A DNA stretch of 38,121 nucleotides from Actinomadura fibrosa (GCF_900659615.1 NZ_CAACUY010000072.1:1-38121); one strand, 5' to 3'; shown: positions 22,988 through 33,485, counted from the stretch's first letter. Made by a program: numbers and translations. The notes: generated by a model not told the origin, from the letters alone.

Positions 22988-23913
22988 CAGTGCAGCGCGT
23001 CCTTGCCGGTGAGGTTGACGCCCCGGATCCAGTCGGCCGCGGCCATGCGGCGCTTGCCCTGCGGCTGGACCTCGCCGAGGACGACGGGATACGTGGCGGT
23101 GCCGATGTGCACGTCCTTCTTGCCCTGCCGGATCTCCCCCGGGCTGAGCTTCTCCGCGTCGGGCGCGGGACGGACGGGGCCGAGCTTCACCCTCGTCTCG
23201 CGGAACGTCGTCCAGGCGCCCGGAGCGGGCGTGCAGGCCCGGATCAGCCGGTCGATGTGCTGCGCGGGAGAGGTCCAGTCGACGCGCGCGTCGTCGGGGG
23301 TCAGCTTGGCGGCGTGCGAGACGCCCTCGGCGGGCTGGGGGCGCGCCTCCAGCACGCCCGCCTCGATGCCGTTCATCGTCTCCAGCAGGAGGCCGGCGCC
23401 CGCCTCGGCCAGCCGCCCGAGCAGGTCGCCGGACGTGTCGGTCGGCCTGATGGGCTCGGTGAGCACGCCGTAGACCGGGCCGGTGTCGAGCCCCTCCTCG
23501 ATCAGGAAGGTGGCCGCGCCGGTGACGTCGTCGCCGTGCAGGATCGCGCGCTGGACGGGCGCGGCGCCGCGCCAGGCGGGCAGCAGCGAGAAGTGCAGGT
23601 TCACCCAGCCGTGCCGGGGGATGTCCAGCGCCGCGCGCGGCAGCAGCGCGCCGTAGGCGACGACGGGGCAGCAGTCGGGCGCGATGGCCCGCAGCCGGTC
23701 GAGGAACTCGGGGTCGCGCGCCTTGGCGGGCTTGAGCGCCTCGATCCCGGCCTCCGCGGCGCGCTCCGCGACCGGGCTGGCCACCAGACGGCGCCCACGG
23801 CCCGCGGGCGCGTCGGGCCGGGTCACGACCGCCGCCACCTCGTGGGAGGACGCCAGGAGCGCCTCCAGGGCCGGGAGGGCCGTCTCAGGGGTGCCCGCGA
23901 AGACCAACCTCAC
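22987..23913 (-). CDS. fmt: Methionyl-tRNA formyltransferase
   Basis: 308 residues. It formylates initiator Met-tRNA with 10-formyl-THF. Formyltransferase core residues Asn105, His107 and Asp143 lie in VNLHFSLLPAWRGAAPVQRAI and EEGLDTGPVY. The C-terminal OB-like tRNA-binding domain (from about 205) has KLTPDDARVDW and GVNLTGKD. The GTG start at 23911-23913 is directly adjacent to the def stop, giving the expected MRLVFAGTPE N-terminus. Confidence 0.96.
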   Translation of the reverse strand: MRLVFAGTPETALPALEALLASSHEVAAVVTRPDAPAGRGRRLVASPVAERAAEAGIEALKPAKARDPEFLDRLRAIAPDCCPVVAYGALLPRAALDIPRHGWVNLHFSLLPAWRGAAPVQRAILHGDDVTGAATFLIEEGLDTGPVYGVLTEPIRPTDTSGDLLGRLAEAGAGLLLETMNGIEAGVLEARPQPAEGVSHAAKLTPDDARVDWTSPAQHIDRLIRACTPAPGAWTTFRETRVKLGPVRPAPDAEKLSPGEIRQGKKDVHIGTATYPVVLGEVQPQGKRRMAAADWIRGVNLTGKDALH

Positions 23914-24459
23914 TCAGATCGCCTTCCCGAAGGTCCGGTGCGGCGACTCCTTCACGACGGGCGCCGGGTCGCCGAACCACTCCGCCTCCCGGATCGCCTT
24001 CATCGCCGCCTTGCGCTGCTCGGGGTCCATCCGGTCGATGAAGATGATCCCGTCGAGGTGGTCGGTCTCGTGCTGGACGCACCGCGCCAGCAGGTGCGTG
24101 CCCTCCAGCGTGATGGGCTCGCCGTGCATGTTGAAGCCCTTCGCCACGGCGCGCACGGAGCGCGGCGTGGGGAACGCCAGTCCGGGCAGGGACAGGCAGC
24201 CCTCGTCGTCGGTCTCCTGCTCGTCCGACAGGTCCAGGGTCGGGTTGACGACGTGCCCGAGCCGGTCGTCCACGTAGTAGGTGAACACCCGCAGGCCCAC
24301 GCCGAGCTGCGGCGCGGCCAGGCCCGCCCCCGGGGCGTCGATCATCGTGTCGGTGAGGTCCTTGACGAGCTGGCGCAGCTCCTTGTCGAAGTCCTTCACC
24401 GGCTCCGCGGGGGTGCGCAGCACGGGGTCGCCAAAGAGGCGGATGGGCTTGACTGCCAA
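23914..24459 (-). CDS. def: Peptide deformylase
   Basis: 181 residues. It removes the formyl group from nascent proteins, complementing fmt just downstream. Motif 1 GAGLAAPQ is at 44-51, motif 2 EGCLSLPG at 86-93 with the metal Cys88, and motif 3 QHETDHLDG with His130, Glu131, His134. The start is a TTG (24457-24459) with GGAG upstream, giving MAVKPIRLFGDPVLR; no ATG or GTG fits. A C-terminal extension of about 20 residues after KAIREAEWFG is present. Confidence 0.95.
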   Translation of the reverse strand: MAVKPIRLFGDPVLRTPAEPVKDFDKELRQLVKDLTDTMIDAPGAGLAAPQLGVGLRVFTYYVDDRLGHVVNPTLDLSDEQETDDEGCLSLPGLAFPTPRSVRAVAKGFNMHGEPITLEGTHLLARCVQHETDHLDGIIFIDRMDPEQRKAAMKAIREAEWFGDPAPVVKESPHRTFGKAI

Positions 24460-24556
24460 CGAGGGCTCCGTTCCTGCGGTGCTTGCCGTTCCCTGCGGGG
24501 CGGGGGTTCCGTCCGCTCTGTCGTCACGTCCAGTTTACGGAGCGATCCCGTGAACC

Positions 24557-26368
24557 TCACACGCCGCCGCGCTGCCCCTGGGCCGCCGAGCGCGCCTTGT
24601 AGGCGGCGGTGCGGGCGGCCTTGGCGGTCGCCTTGTCGGGATGGTGCTCGCCCAGCGCCTCCAGGACCTCCGCCACGTCGCCGTGGTGCGTGCGCCACAG
24701 CTCCTCGATCATCTCCCGCATCTCCGTTCCGGGCGGCGCGTCGGCGATGGCGGCCTCGACCGCCTCGGCGGGCTCGGCCGTCTCCAGCATCCCGGCGACG
24801 GTGTCGACGAACACCCACAGGTACTCGTCCCTGGACAGCTCCCGCCCGGACGGATCGTCGATGGCGTTCAGCCACAGCGCGGCATAGGGCGAGACGAGCG
24901 GGTGCTCACGCGCGGCCCGCACGACCGGGGCCGCCTCCGGGCCGACGCGGTGCAGCACCGCCGCGGCGAGGTTGCGGGCGCCGGGCCCGCCGGTCCGCAT
25001 CACGTCCACGAGGTCGGCGGCGGCGTCCTTGGCGTCGTGGGCGGCCAGCCAGCCGTCGATCTCCTCGTCGGCGGTGTCGGGCCGGTGCCAGACCAGCCCC
25101 TCGACGAGGTCGGCGGCCGGAGCGCCCGCCAGGTCGCCGACCACGGGTGCCACGAACCCGTCCGCCAGCAGCAGTTCCCGGACGGCCCACACGCCGAGCG
25201 GGGTCAGCGCCCGGCCGCCCTCGCCCGCGGGCTCGACGATTCCCCACTCCTCCAGGATCTCCAGCTCCAGGGCGAACGCGTCCGGGACGAGCTCGGACAT
25301 CGCCTTCGCGTCGGACAGGTCGTAGGCCTCCCCGACGTGTTCGAGCAGCGCGTCCAGCAGCACCTGCGGCACCGACGGGGCGTCCTGCTCGTACAGGTGG
25401 ATGAGGACCCCGGTCAGCTCGTTCTGGACGAGCTCCAGCGCGTCCAAGCCGTCCTCCGGGTCGTGCTCGGGCACCGCGACGGAGTCGAACAGCGGCAGCC
25501 ACGCCTTCAGCAGCTCCGCGTCGTCGCCGGAGCGCAGGTCCGCCAGGGCCGGGCCCGGCGCCGCCGCGCCGTCCTCCGCGACGATCGCCTTGGCCTCGAC
25601 GGCCGCCCACCAGAGCCGCTCCAGCGCGGACTCGTCGTCGATCTGGCCGACGCCGCGCGGCTCGTCCAGGCCGAGGGCCCGCGCGGCCTCCTCGGCGTCG
25701 GCCTCGGTGAGCCGGTCGTCCTCGCCGAGGGCGCGCTCCCCCGTCCACTCGGCGAGCGCGAGGACCTGCTCGGTGAGCCGCGACGCGCGCGCGGCCGCGG
25801 CGAGCTCCGCCACGGGCGCCAGCCGGACGGGCGGGACGACGAGCTCCTCCACCTGGCGGAGGTACTCCTCCGTGCGGGCGAACCGCTCCTCCTCGGGCAG
25901 CGCCTCGAAGTCGCGCACCCACGCCTCGACGGCCTCCCGGTCGTCGGCGGGCACGCCCTCCGCCCGCATCAGCCCGGCGAGGACCTCCGCGGCGACCTTC
26001 CGCTCGGCCGTGTCGGTCTCCGCGACCACCTCGGCGAACCGGGGCGCGATCCGCTCCACCTCGGTCTCCAGCTCCGCGGCGAGCGGCGCGGGGACGGCGC
26101 CGGTGTCGCGCAGGAACGCCACCAGCCCGCGGACCGTGCCGAGGACGGCGGGGACCTCGTCGGCGCCCGCGACCACGGCCTCGGGGAACACCTCCATCAG
26201 CAGCGCGCGGAGCCCCTCCGGGGTCAGGGCCCCGGGCCCGGTCAGCCCGAGCTCCTCATGGGCGAGGTCGAGCAGGAGCCGCGCCCCGTGCTCGTCCAGG
26301 TCCTCGCCGCGCTCGTCCGCCCACCGCCGCAGATCCGCCGCGGTCACATCCACCCAGTTGTCGGCCAC
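24557..26368 (-). CDS. Large acidic hypothetical protein between priA and def
   Basis: 603 residues, rich in Ala, Glu, Leu and Asp, strongly acidic and predicted largely helical; no recognised domain and no signal peptide. It begins MADNWVDVTAADLRRWADERGEDLDEHG and has a possible winged-helix-like segment near residue 365-400 (ELEILEEWGIVEPAGEGGRALTPLGVWAVRELL). The tail after about 575 is Lys/Arg/Ala-rich. The gene keeps close company with priA (16 bases downstream of it), so it is likely expressed with it. Function unknown; I would not assign one. Confidence 0.7.
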   Translation of the reverse strand: MADNWVDVTAADLRRWADERGEDLDEHGARLLLDLAHEELGLTGPGALTPEGLRALLMEVFPEAVVAGADEVPAVLGTVRGLVAFLRDTGAVPAPLAAELETEVERIAPRFAEVVAETDTAERKVAAEVLAGLMRAEGVPADDREAVEAWVRDFEALPEEERFARTEEYLRQVEELVVPPVRLAPVAELAAAARASRLTEQVLALAEWTGERALGEDDRLTEADAEEAARALGLDEPRGVGQIDDESALERLWWAAVEAKAIVAEDGAAAPGPALADLRSGDDAELLKAWLPLFDSVAVPEHDPEDGLDALELVQNELTGVLIHLYEQDAPSVPQVLLDALLEHVGEAYDLSDAKAMSELVPDAFALELEILEEWGIVEPAGEGGRALTPLGVWAVRELLLADGFVAPVVGDLAGAPAADLVEGLVWHRPDTADEEIDGWLAAHDAKDAAADLVDVMRTGGPGARNLAAAVLHRVGPEAAPVVRAAREHPLVSPYAALWLNAIDDPSGRELSRDEYLWVFVDTVAGMLETAEPAEAVEAAIADAPPGTEMREMIEELWRTHHGDVAEVLEALGEHHPDKATAKAARTAAYKARSAAQGQRGGV

Positions 26369-26384
26369 GCGAGAACCCTATTGG

Positions 26385-28601
26385 TCAGATCAGCTCCAGG
26401 GGGTCGATCTGAACACGCACGGTTTCCGTAGCCTTCCGCGCGCTGCGAACGCCCTGGGCTTCTTTGAGCGCGCGCGCGAGGGCGTGTCCGGCGCGTCTCG
26501 GCACGCGGACGAGTGCGCGTTCCCGTTCCTGCCCCTCGACGGCTCCCGGCGGGGCCGGGACGGGCACGGGGCCGAGCACTTCCGCGCCGTCCGGCAACCG
26601 GGTGTCGGCCAGGAGCTCCCAGATCGCCGCCGGGGATGCCGTCAGCGACGCCATCCGGGCCGCTGGCGGGAAACCGACCTCCCTCCGCTCGGCGAGTTCC
26701 CGCTCCGCGTACGTCACGGGATCCCACCGGACGAGCGCCTGCACGGCCGGAAGCGACCCCTCGGCCGCCACCACCACCGGCCCCTCCGGACGGACGAGCG
26801 ACGCCGCGTTCATCCAGCGCCGGAGCGTCTCCTCCCCGGCACGGAGATCCGGGCGCCCGAGCAGCACCCAGCCGTCCAGCAGCAGCGCGGCGGCGTAGCC
26901 TTCTTCGGCGGGCGGCTCGGCCCCTGGAGTGGACACCACGAGCGCGCGCTCCGGACCCACCTGGTCGAGGACGGCCTCGCGCCCAGAGGTCCGCACGGGG
27001 ACGCCAGGGAACGCCCTGCCCAACTCCTCCGCGGTGCGTTTCGCCCCCACCACCACCGCACGCACCTGGAAGAAGCCGCACTCGGGACAGTGCCAGTCGC
27101 CCGCGATCCGCCCGCACCACCGGCAGTACGGGGCGGCATGCGAGGACGCCAGCGACAGCGGCCCCTGGCACGCCGAGCACCGCGCCGGCTCGCGGCACCG
27201 CCCGCACGCGATGCCCGGCACGTAGCCGCGCCGCGGGACCTGGACGAGCACCGGGCCGGTTTCCAGCGCGCCCCGCGCGGCCTCGAACGCCACGTTCGGC
27301 AGGCGCGCCGTACGGGCGGCGGCGTCCCGGGCGAGTTGCGCGTCCTCCCCCACGTACCGGACGCGCGGCATGACCTCCCGGATGCGTACGCGGTCGGCCA
27401 CAAGGGCGTGCGCCCAGCCCGCCTCCACCAGCTGGGTCGCGTCCGTGGTGCGGGTGAACCCGCCGATGAGTGCCCCCGCACCGGCCCTGTGCGCGCGCAA
27501 GGCGAGCACCTCGCGCGGATGCGGGTACGGGGCGTGCGGCTCGGCGTGGACGTCGTCGCCGTCGTCCCACAGCACGACGAGCCCCAGCTCTGCCACAGGC
27601 GCGAACATCGCGGCCCGGGTCCCGACCACCGCCCGCGCACGGCCCCGCCGGACGGCCAGCCATCGCCGGTACCGCTCCGCCGGGCCCAGCTCCGCCGTCA
27701 GTGCGACATGCCGGCCCTTCCCCAGCTCCGCTTCCAGCGCCTTGTCCACCCGGGCGACGTCGCGTCCGTCCGCCACGACCACGAGTGCACCGCGCCCCGC
27801 GTCCAGCGTGACCGCCACCGCGCGCGCGATGGCCGCCGTCCAGCCCGGCCCGGGCAGCGCCGTCCAGACGGCCCGCGGCGCCCTGCCCGCTGCCAGGGCA
27901 GTCAGGAATGAGGGTCCGGCCGGGTATTCGCTCCACACTCCGGGTTGGGGCTCCCCACCGGCGTTGCGTTCGGCGTCCGGTGCGCCTTCAGCCGAATCAC
28001 CGCCCGCCTCGGCCTCCGCACCCTCCGCCTCGGACGGCTTCACCGGCTCGGCCTCGACGCGGGCGTGGCGCGGCGGGACGGCCAGCCGGAGGACGTCGGC
28101 GAACGTCCCGGCGTAGCGCTCGGCCACCTCCCGGGCCAGGGACGCGATCTCCGGGGACAGGACGGGCTCGGGCGAGGTGACCCGCTCCAGGAACGACAGG
28201 CGCCCCTCATGATCGCTCTCCGCGACCCGCTCCAGCAGGAACCCGTCGACGAGCTGCCCCGCGAAACGCACCCGGACCCGGCACCCGGGGACGGCCTTCG
28301 CGTCCAGCTCGTCCGGCACCAGGTAGTCGAACGGGCGGTCGAGATGCGCGAGCGAGATGTCGACGGCGATCCGGGCGACCGGAAGCTCCTCGGCGGGACG
28401 GCGAGCGCCCTTCGCACGCTTCCCCGCGCCTTTCCCCTTGACCCCGTTCTTGGTCGCGCCCTTGGTGTCCTGGCCCGCGCCCGTGCGGGCCTTCCCCGCG
28501 CCCTTCCCCGGCCCGTCCTCGCCCTCCGGCTCGCCCACGGGAACCCGGGGGAGGTCGTCCAACCCCGGGATCAGCTCCGCTCCCCCGCCGCTCGTGGTCA
28601 C
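26385..28601 (-). CDS. priA: PriA-like replication restart protein lacking helicase motifs
   Basis: 738 residues. A Lys/Gly-rich tail (about 28-68) precedes the DNA-binding wing (PVARIAVDISLAHLDRPFDYLVPDEL). Eight cysteines of the PriA zinc sites are intact: 466, 469, 475, 478, 493, 496, 505, 508. The helicase motifs are not: the Walker A position reads ALPGPGWTAA (248-257) with no GKT/S, and the DEAH position reads LWDDGDD (344-350). Loss of helicase motifs is a known trait of actinobacterial PriA, so this is not a local mutation. It probably loads the primosome without unwinding. Start at 28601 as the longest frame with a conserved core; the exact N-terminus is uncertain. Confidence 0.9.
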   Translation of the reverse strand: MTTSGGGAELIPGLDDLPRVPVGEPEGEDGPGKGAGKARTGAGQDTKGATKNGVKGKGAGKRAKGARRPAEELPVARIAVDISLAHLDRPFDYLVPDELDAKAVPGCRVRVRFAGQLVDGFLLERVAESDHEGRLSFLERVTSPEPVLSPEIASLAREVAERYAGTFADVLRLAVPPRHARVEAEPVKPSEAEGAEAEAGGDSAEGAPDAERNAGGEPQPGVWSEYPAGPSFLTALAAGRAPRAVWTALPGPGWTAAIARAVAVTLDAGRGALVVVADGRDVARVDKALEAELGKGRHVALTAELGPAERYRRWLAVRRGRARAVVGTRAAMFAPVAELGLVVLWDDGDDVHAEPHAPYPHPREVLALRAHRAGAGALIGGFTRTTDATQLVEAGWAHALVADRVRIREVMPRVRYVGEDAQLARDAAARTARLPNVAFEAARGALETGPVLVQVPRRGYVPGIACGRCREPARCSACQGPLSLASSHAAPYCRWCGRIAGDWHCPECGFFQVRAVVVGAKRTAEELGRAFPGVPVRTSGREAVLDQVGPERALVVSTPGAEPPAEEGYAAALLLDGWVLLGRPDLRAGEETLRRWMNAASLVRPEGPVVVAAEGSLPAVQALVRWDPVTYAERELAERREVGFPPAARMASLTASPAAIWELLADTRLPDGAEVLGPVPVPAPPGAVEGQERERALVRVPRRAGHALARALKEAQGVRSARKATETVRVQIDPLELI

Positions 28602-28741
28602 GACCCCGTCCTACCAGATCAACCCGACAACCGGCCTCGCGCGCTAGTCTGAGTGGTCCCTTCGAGCCGGCGCGGACCCACCGGACCTCCCGTCCGGCAC
28701 CTTCCGCGGCTCCGGCCGTCCGACGAGCCCGTGCAGGCGAT

Positions 28742-30442
28742 GTGACCGCGCATACCAACGTGCCCGCGCAAACCAACGTGACCGCGCAGACCCCGAAGCT
28801 GACGGACGCCCCGGTCCAGCACGGACCGTCGCGCCCTCCCGCCCGCTCCTCCAAGCCCCGCTGGAGGCAGTGGACGAACCCGCGCCATCCCGTGGTGGCG
28901 GCCACCGTCGCCGCCGCCGTGCTGCACCTCGTCTGGGGCCTGTTCCTCGCCACCGAGGGCGGCGACCTGGCCGCCCAGGCCGCCTGGACGGACTTCGCCT
29001 GGAAGCACCCGGGCGCGGCCTACAGCTTCGCCTGGTACGGCGGCATGCACCCCGCCTCCTACAGCGTCCTGTCGCCGTACCTGATGGCGGTGTTCGGCAT
29101 CCGCACGGTCGCCGTGGTCACCGGGACGCTCTCCGCGGCCCTGACCGCGCACCTGCTGCGCCGCTTCCGAGCGCCGGTCGCGCTGCCCGCCTCGCTCTGG
29201 GCCGCGTTCGCGCTCGCCTGCAACGCGGCGTCCGGCCGCGTCACGTTCGGGCTCGGCCTGCTGTTCGCGCTGATGGCGACGGCCGTCGCGTACACGGGCC
29301 GCGGCACGCCGGCCCTGCGCGCCGCCGCGATGGTCGGCCTCGGCCTGCTCGCGACCCTCGCCAGCCCGGTCGCCGGCCTGTTCATCATGGTGCTCGCCGC
29401 CGCGCTGTTCCTGACGGGGCGGCGCCGCGCCGGCGTGGCGCTGGCCGTCGGCCCGCCGGTCGTCGTCGGGGTCACGAGCCTGCTGTTCCCCTTCAGCGGC
29501 GTCCAGCCGATCTCGCTCACCGCGATCGTGCTGCCCGCCGTCACCAGCGTGGCCGCGGTGCTGCTGTGCGCGCCGAAGGAGTGGCGCGTCGTCCGGGTGG
29601 CCGCCGGCGTGTACCTCGCCGGCATCGTCCTCACCTGGCTGATCCCGTCCCCCGTCGGCAGCAACGTCGAGCGCCTGTCGCTGCTGTTCGGCGGCGTCGT
29701 CCTGCTGAGCGCCGTCGCCCGCGCCCCCGGCCGGCTCCGGATCGCGGTGCTGTCGCTGGCGTTCATCGTGACGGCGTCCTGGCAGGTCGTGAAGCCGGTC
29801 GACGACCTGATCCACACCGAGCCCGCGGACGCCGCCGCCGGGCACGCCCGCGCCCTGATCGAGGAGATGGACGCGCTCGGCGCGGACGGCTCCCGCATCG
29901 AGGTCGTCCCGCTGCGCTCGCACTGGGAGTCGTCCGGGATGAGCCGCCACTTCATCCTCGCGCGCGGCTGGAACCGGCAGGTCGACGCCGAGCGGCACGG
30001 GCTGTTCTACGAGAAGGGCGCCCTGACCGCCGCGTCGTACCGCGACTGGCTGCACAAGTGGGCGGTGCACTACGTCGTCCTTCCCGAGCAGGAGGTCGAC
30101 TGGTCCGCGCAGGACGAGGCCGCCCTCGTCGAGGCCGGCCAGCCGTACCTGTCGGAGGTGTGGCGGGACGAGCACTGGCGGCTGTTCCGCGTCTCGCGTC
30201 CCACGCCGCTGGTCGCCGCGCCCGGCACGGTGCGGCACGTCGACTCCGGCAAGCTCGTCGTCGACATGCGGGCCGCGGGCTCGGTCCTGGTGCGGATCTC
30301 GTGGTCGCCGTGGCTCAGCGTCACCGGCGGGAACGGCTGCCTGGCCCGCGAGGGCGAGTTCGTCCGGATGACCGTCCAGGGGCCCGGCCGCTACACCATC
30401 GCCGCCCGCTACGGCCTCCACCGCGGCAACCACTGCGCCTGA
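28742..30442 (+). CDS. Polytopic membrane protein with C-terminal soluble domain
   Basis: 566 residues from the GTG at 28742. A cytoplasmic N-terminus with imperfect TNVxAQ repeats (18-bp repeats at 28754-28789) is followed by about ten membrane helices (approximately residues 50-345) including YGGMHPASYSVLSPYLMAVFG, then a mostly soluble C-terminal domain (about 350-566) with GSRIEVVPLRSHWESSGMSRHFILARGWNRQ. The architecture resembles GT-C or polyisoprenyl-sugar transferase-like proteins, but I cannot name a family. It is divergent from priA and ends at the bidirectional terminator before metK. Confidence 0.8.
   Translation: MTAHTNVPAQTNVTAQTPKLTDAPVQHGPSRPPARSSKPRWRQWTNPRHPVVAATVAAAVLHLVWGLFLATEGGDLAAQAAWTDFAWKHPGAAYSFAWYGGMHPASYSVLSPYLMAVFGIRTVAVVTGTLSAALTAHLLRRFRAPVALPASLWAAFALACNAASGRVTFGLGLLFALMATAVAYTGRGTPALRAAAMVGLGLLATLASPVAGLFIMVLAAALFLTGRRRAGVALAVGPPVVVGVTSLLFPFSGVQPISLTAIVLPAVTSVAAVLLCAPKEWRVVRVAAGVYLAGIVLTWLIPSPVGSNVERLSLLFGGVVLLSAVARAPGRLRIAVLSLAFIVTASWQVVKPVDDLIHTEPADAAAGHARALIEEMDALGADGSRIEVVPLRSHWESSGMSRHFILARGWNRQVDAERHGLFYEKGALTAASYRDWLHKWAVHYVVLPEQEVDWSAQDEAALVEAGQPYLSEVWRDEHWRLFRVSRPTPLVAAPGTVRHVDSGKLVVDMRAAGSVLVRISWSPWLSVTGGNGCLAREGEFVRMTVQGPGRYTIAARYGLHRGNHCA
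28754..28789. repeat. 18-bp tandem repeat in the N-terminus of a membrane protein gene
   Basis: Two 18-base units starting ACCAACGTG and ending CCGCGCA (28754-28771, 28772-28789) differ at two positions. A partial third unit precedes them. They encode T-N-V-P/T-A-Q repeats near the start of the membrane protein and may vary in number between strains. Confidence 0.7.
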
Positions 30443-30449
30443 GACGGCG

Positions 30450-30482
30450 ATGAGGGCCCTGGGAGACTCCCAGGGCCCTCAT
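30450..30482. terminator. Strong bidirectional terminator between convergent genes
   Basis: A perfect 15-base-pair inverted repeat (30450-30464 with 30468-30482) with a three-base loop gac sits in the gap between the membrane protein stop (30442) and the metK stop (30527). It is GC-rich with A/T at the outer ends, typical of bidirectional termination in actinomycetes. Confidence 0.85.
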
Positions 30483-30526
30483 TCGTGGTGCCGGTACGCC
30501 CGCGAGCCCTGCGGCTCCTGGCGCGG

Positions 30527-31732
<1,206 letters not shown>

Positions 31733-31792
31733 GTACGTGAACTCCTTGCAGCGGCTGCTGACTGACGTCGCAGGACGGATTGTTGATCGAGG

Positions 31793-31821
31793 CCGGTGGA
31801 GGGGCGCCGCCCCTCCGCCGG
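31793..31821 (-). promoter_or_regulatory. GC-rich hairpin between coaBC and metK
   Basis: An inverted repeat with arms of about 13 bases and one mismatch (CCGGCGGAGGGGC with GCCCCTCCACCGG on the minus strand) and a three-base loop. It lies 48 bases past the coaBC stop and 60 bases before metK. It may terminate coaBC or set read-through into metK; no T-run is present. I see no SAM riboswitch core here. Confidence 0.5.
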
Positions 31822-31868
31822 TTACCCCGGATGGTCTCAGGGGTCCCAGAGGTCTTAGGGGGTGAAGT

Positions 31869-33134
31869 CTAGCGGGACGGCGGTGGAGGACCAGTCGAGG
31901 CGTGGACGGCCGGCCGGTCCGGGGCGGGGGGTTCCAGGCGGGCGGCCACGAGGTCCCAGACGGTGTCGGCGAGCGCCTCCTTCGCCCCGCGCGCGACGTC
32001 GGTCCGCGAGCCGTCCGCGCCGAGGATCACCGCGGCGTTGTCCGGCCTGCCGAAGGTCAGGTGCTCCCCGACCTCGTTGACGACGAGCAGGTCGCTGCCC
32101 TTGCGGGCGAGCTTGGCCCGGCCGTTGGCGAGGACGTCGTCGGTCTCGGCGGCGAACCCGACGATCACCTGCCCGGCGCGGCGGCGCTGTCCGAGTTCGG
32201 CCAGGATGTCGGCGTTCTTCACCAGGGCGATGGGCTCCGGGCCCGTCCCCTCGGACTTCTTGATCTTCGAGCCCCGGTAGTCGGCCGGCCGGAAGTCGGC
32301 GACCGCGGCGGCCATCACGACCGCGTCGGCGTCGGCGGCGGCCTCCAGGACGGCCTTGCGCATCTCCTCCGCCGACCCGACGGGGACCACGCGCGTCCCG
32401 GCCGGGTCGGGCAGGGACACGTTCGCGGAGACGAGCGTCACACGGGCGCCCCGGGCGGCGGCCGTCCGGGCGAGGGCGTAGCCCTGGAGGCCGGACGAGC
32501 GGTTGCCGATGAAGCGGACGGGGTCGATCGGCTCGCGGGTGCCCCCGGCGGACACGACGACGTGCCGCCCGGCGAGATCTCCGCCCGCGGTGCCGCGGGC
32601 GAGGACGTGCCGGGCGACCGCGAACAGCTCGGACGGGTCGGGCAGCCGGCCGCGGCCGGTGTCCTTGCCGGTGAGCCGTCCGGAGGCGGGCTCGACCACG
32701 ATCGCGCCGCGGGACCGGAGGGTCTCCACGTTGGCGCGGGTGGCGGGGTGCTCCCACATCTCGGTGTGCATCGCGGGCGCGAACACCACCGGGCAGCGGG
32801 CCGTGAGCAGGGTGTTGGTGAGCAGGTCGTCGGCCATGCCGTGCGCGGCGCGGGCGAGCAGGTCGGCGGTGGCGGGCGCGACGAACACGAGGTCGGCGGT
32901 CTGGCCGAGGCGGACGTGCGGCACCTCGGCGACGCCGTCCCAGACCTGCGCGGCCACGGGCTTGCCGGACAGCGCGGCCCAGGTGGGCTCGCCGACGAAG
33001 CGGAGCGCGTCGGGGGTGGGCACGACGGTGACGTCGTGGCCCGACTCGGTGAGCAGCCGGAGCAGCTCGCACGCCTTGTAGGCGGCGATTCCGGCGCCCA
33101 CGCCGAGGACGACGCGCGGCTTGCGGGAGGTCAT
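31869..33134 (-). CDS. coaBC: Phosphopantothenoylcysteine synthetase/decarboxylase
   Basis: 421 residues, bifunctional in coenzyme A synthesis. The CoaC flavoprotein half (about 1-185) has LGVGAGIAAYK, catalytic His73 in VPHVRLG, VAPATADLLAR and PAMHTEMW at 120-127. The CoaB half (about 190-400) has VVVSAGGTREPIDPVRFIGNRSSG with Asn211, AAAVADFRP, and the KIKK motif. The tail (after about 400) is a Pro-rich extension. ATG at 33132-33134. The rpoZ-coaBC-metK order is a classic actinobacterial arrangement. Confidence 0.96.
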   Translation of the reverse strand: MTSRKPRVVLGVGAGIAAYKACELLRLLTESGHDVTVVPTPDALRFVGEPTWAALSGKPVAAQVWDGVAEVPHVRLGQTADLVFVAPATADLLARAAHGMADDLLTNTLLTARCPVVFAPAMHTEMWEHPATRANVETLRSRGAIVVEPASGRLTGKDTGRGRLPDPSELFAVARHVLARGTAGGDLAGRHVVVSAGGTREPIDPVRFIGNRSSGLQGYALARTAAARGARVTLVSANVSLPDPAGTRVVPVGSAEEMRKAVLEAAADADAVVMAAAVADFRPADYRGSKIKKSEGTGPEPIALVKNADILAELGQRRRAGQVIVGFAAETDDVLANGRAKLARKGSDLLVVNEVGEHLTFGRPDNAAVILGADGSRTDVARGAKEALADTVWDLVAARLEPPAPDRPAVHASTGPPPPSR

Positions 33135-33230
33135 GCGGTCACTTTTCCATCAGCCGCCGGACCCGCGGACACCGGGGTCCCCCGTGCGGTCGCCCGCGGG
33201 GCTCCGCGCGCCGCCGGCGGCGGGCCGGGC

Positions 33231-33485
33231 TCAGCCCTCGATGGGCTCGGCGTTCAGGAGGCCCTCGCGCGTCTCGCGCAGCGCGATCGACAGCGGCTTC
33301 TCCTGGACCTGCGTCTCGACGAGCGGGCCGACGTACTCCAGCAGGCCCTCGCCGAGCTGGGCGTAGTAGGCGTTGATCTGCCGCGCGCGCTTGGCCGCGA
33401 TGCTCACGAGGCCGTACTTGGTGTCGACGACCTCCAGGAGCTCGTCGATCGACGGGTTGGTGATGCCCTCGTTGCTGGTTGCCAC
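33231..33485 (-). CDS. rpoZ: RNA polymerase omega subunit
   Basis: 84 residues. Omega stabilises beta-prime in RNA polymerase assembly. Characteristic segments: TNPSIDELLEVVDTKYGLVSIAAKRARQINAYYAQLGEGLLEYVGP and KPLSIALRETREGLL. The GTG start at 33483-33485 has AAGG eight bases upstream. The gap to gmk upstream is 70 bases and to coaBC downstream about 96 bases, both GC-rich with small hairpins, so it is probably part of one long gmk-rpoZ-coaBC transcript. Confidence 0.96.
   Translation of the reverse strand: MATSNEGITNPSIDELLEVVDTKYGLVSIAAKRARQINAYYAQLGEGLLEYVGPLVETQVQEKPLSIALRETREGLLNAEPIEG

Noticed and set aside
31733..31868. SAM riboswitch in front of metK
   Set aside because: Only a GC-rich hairpin is visible; I find no SAM-I, SAM-II or SAM-IV core.
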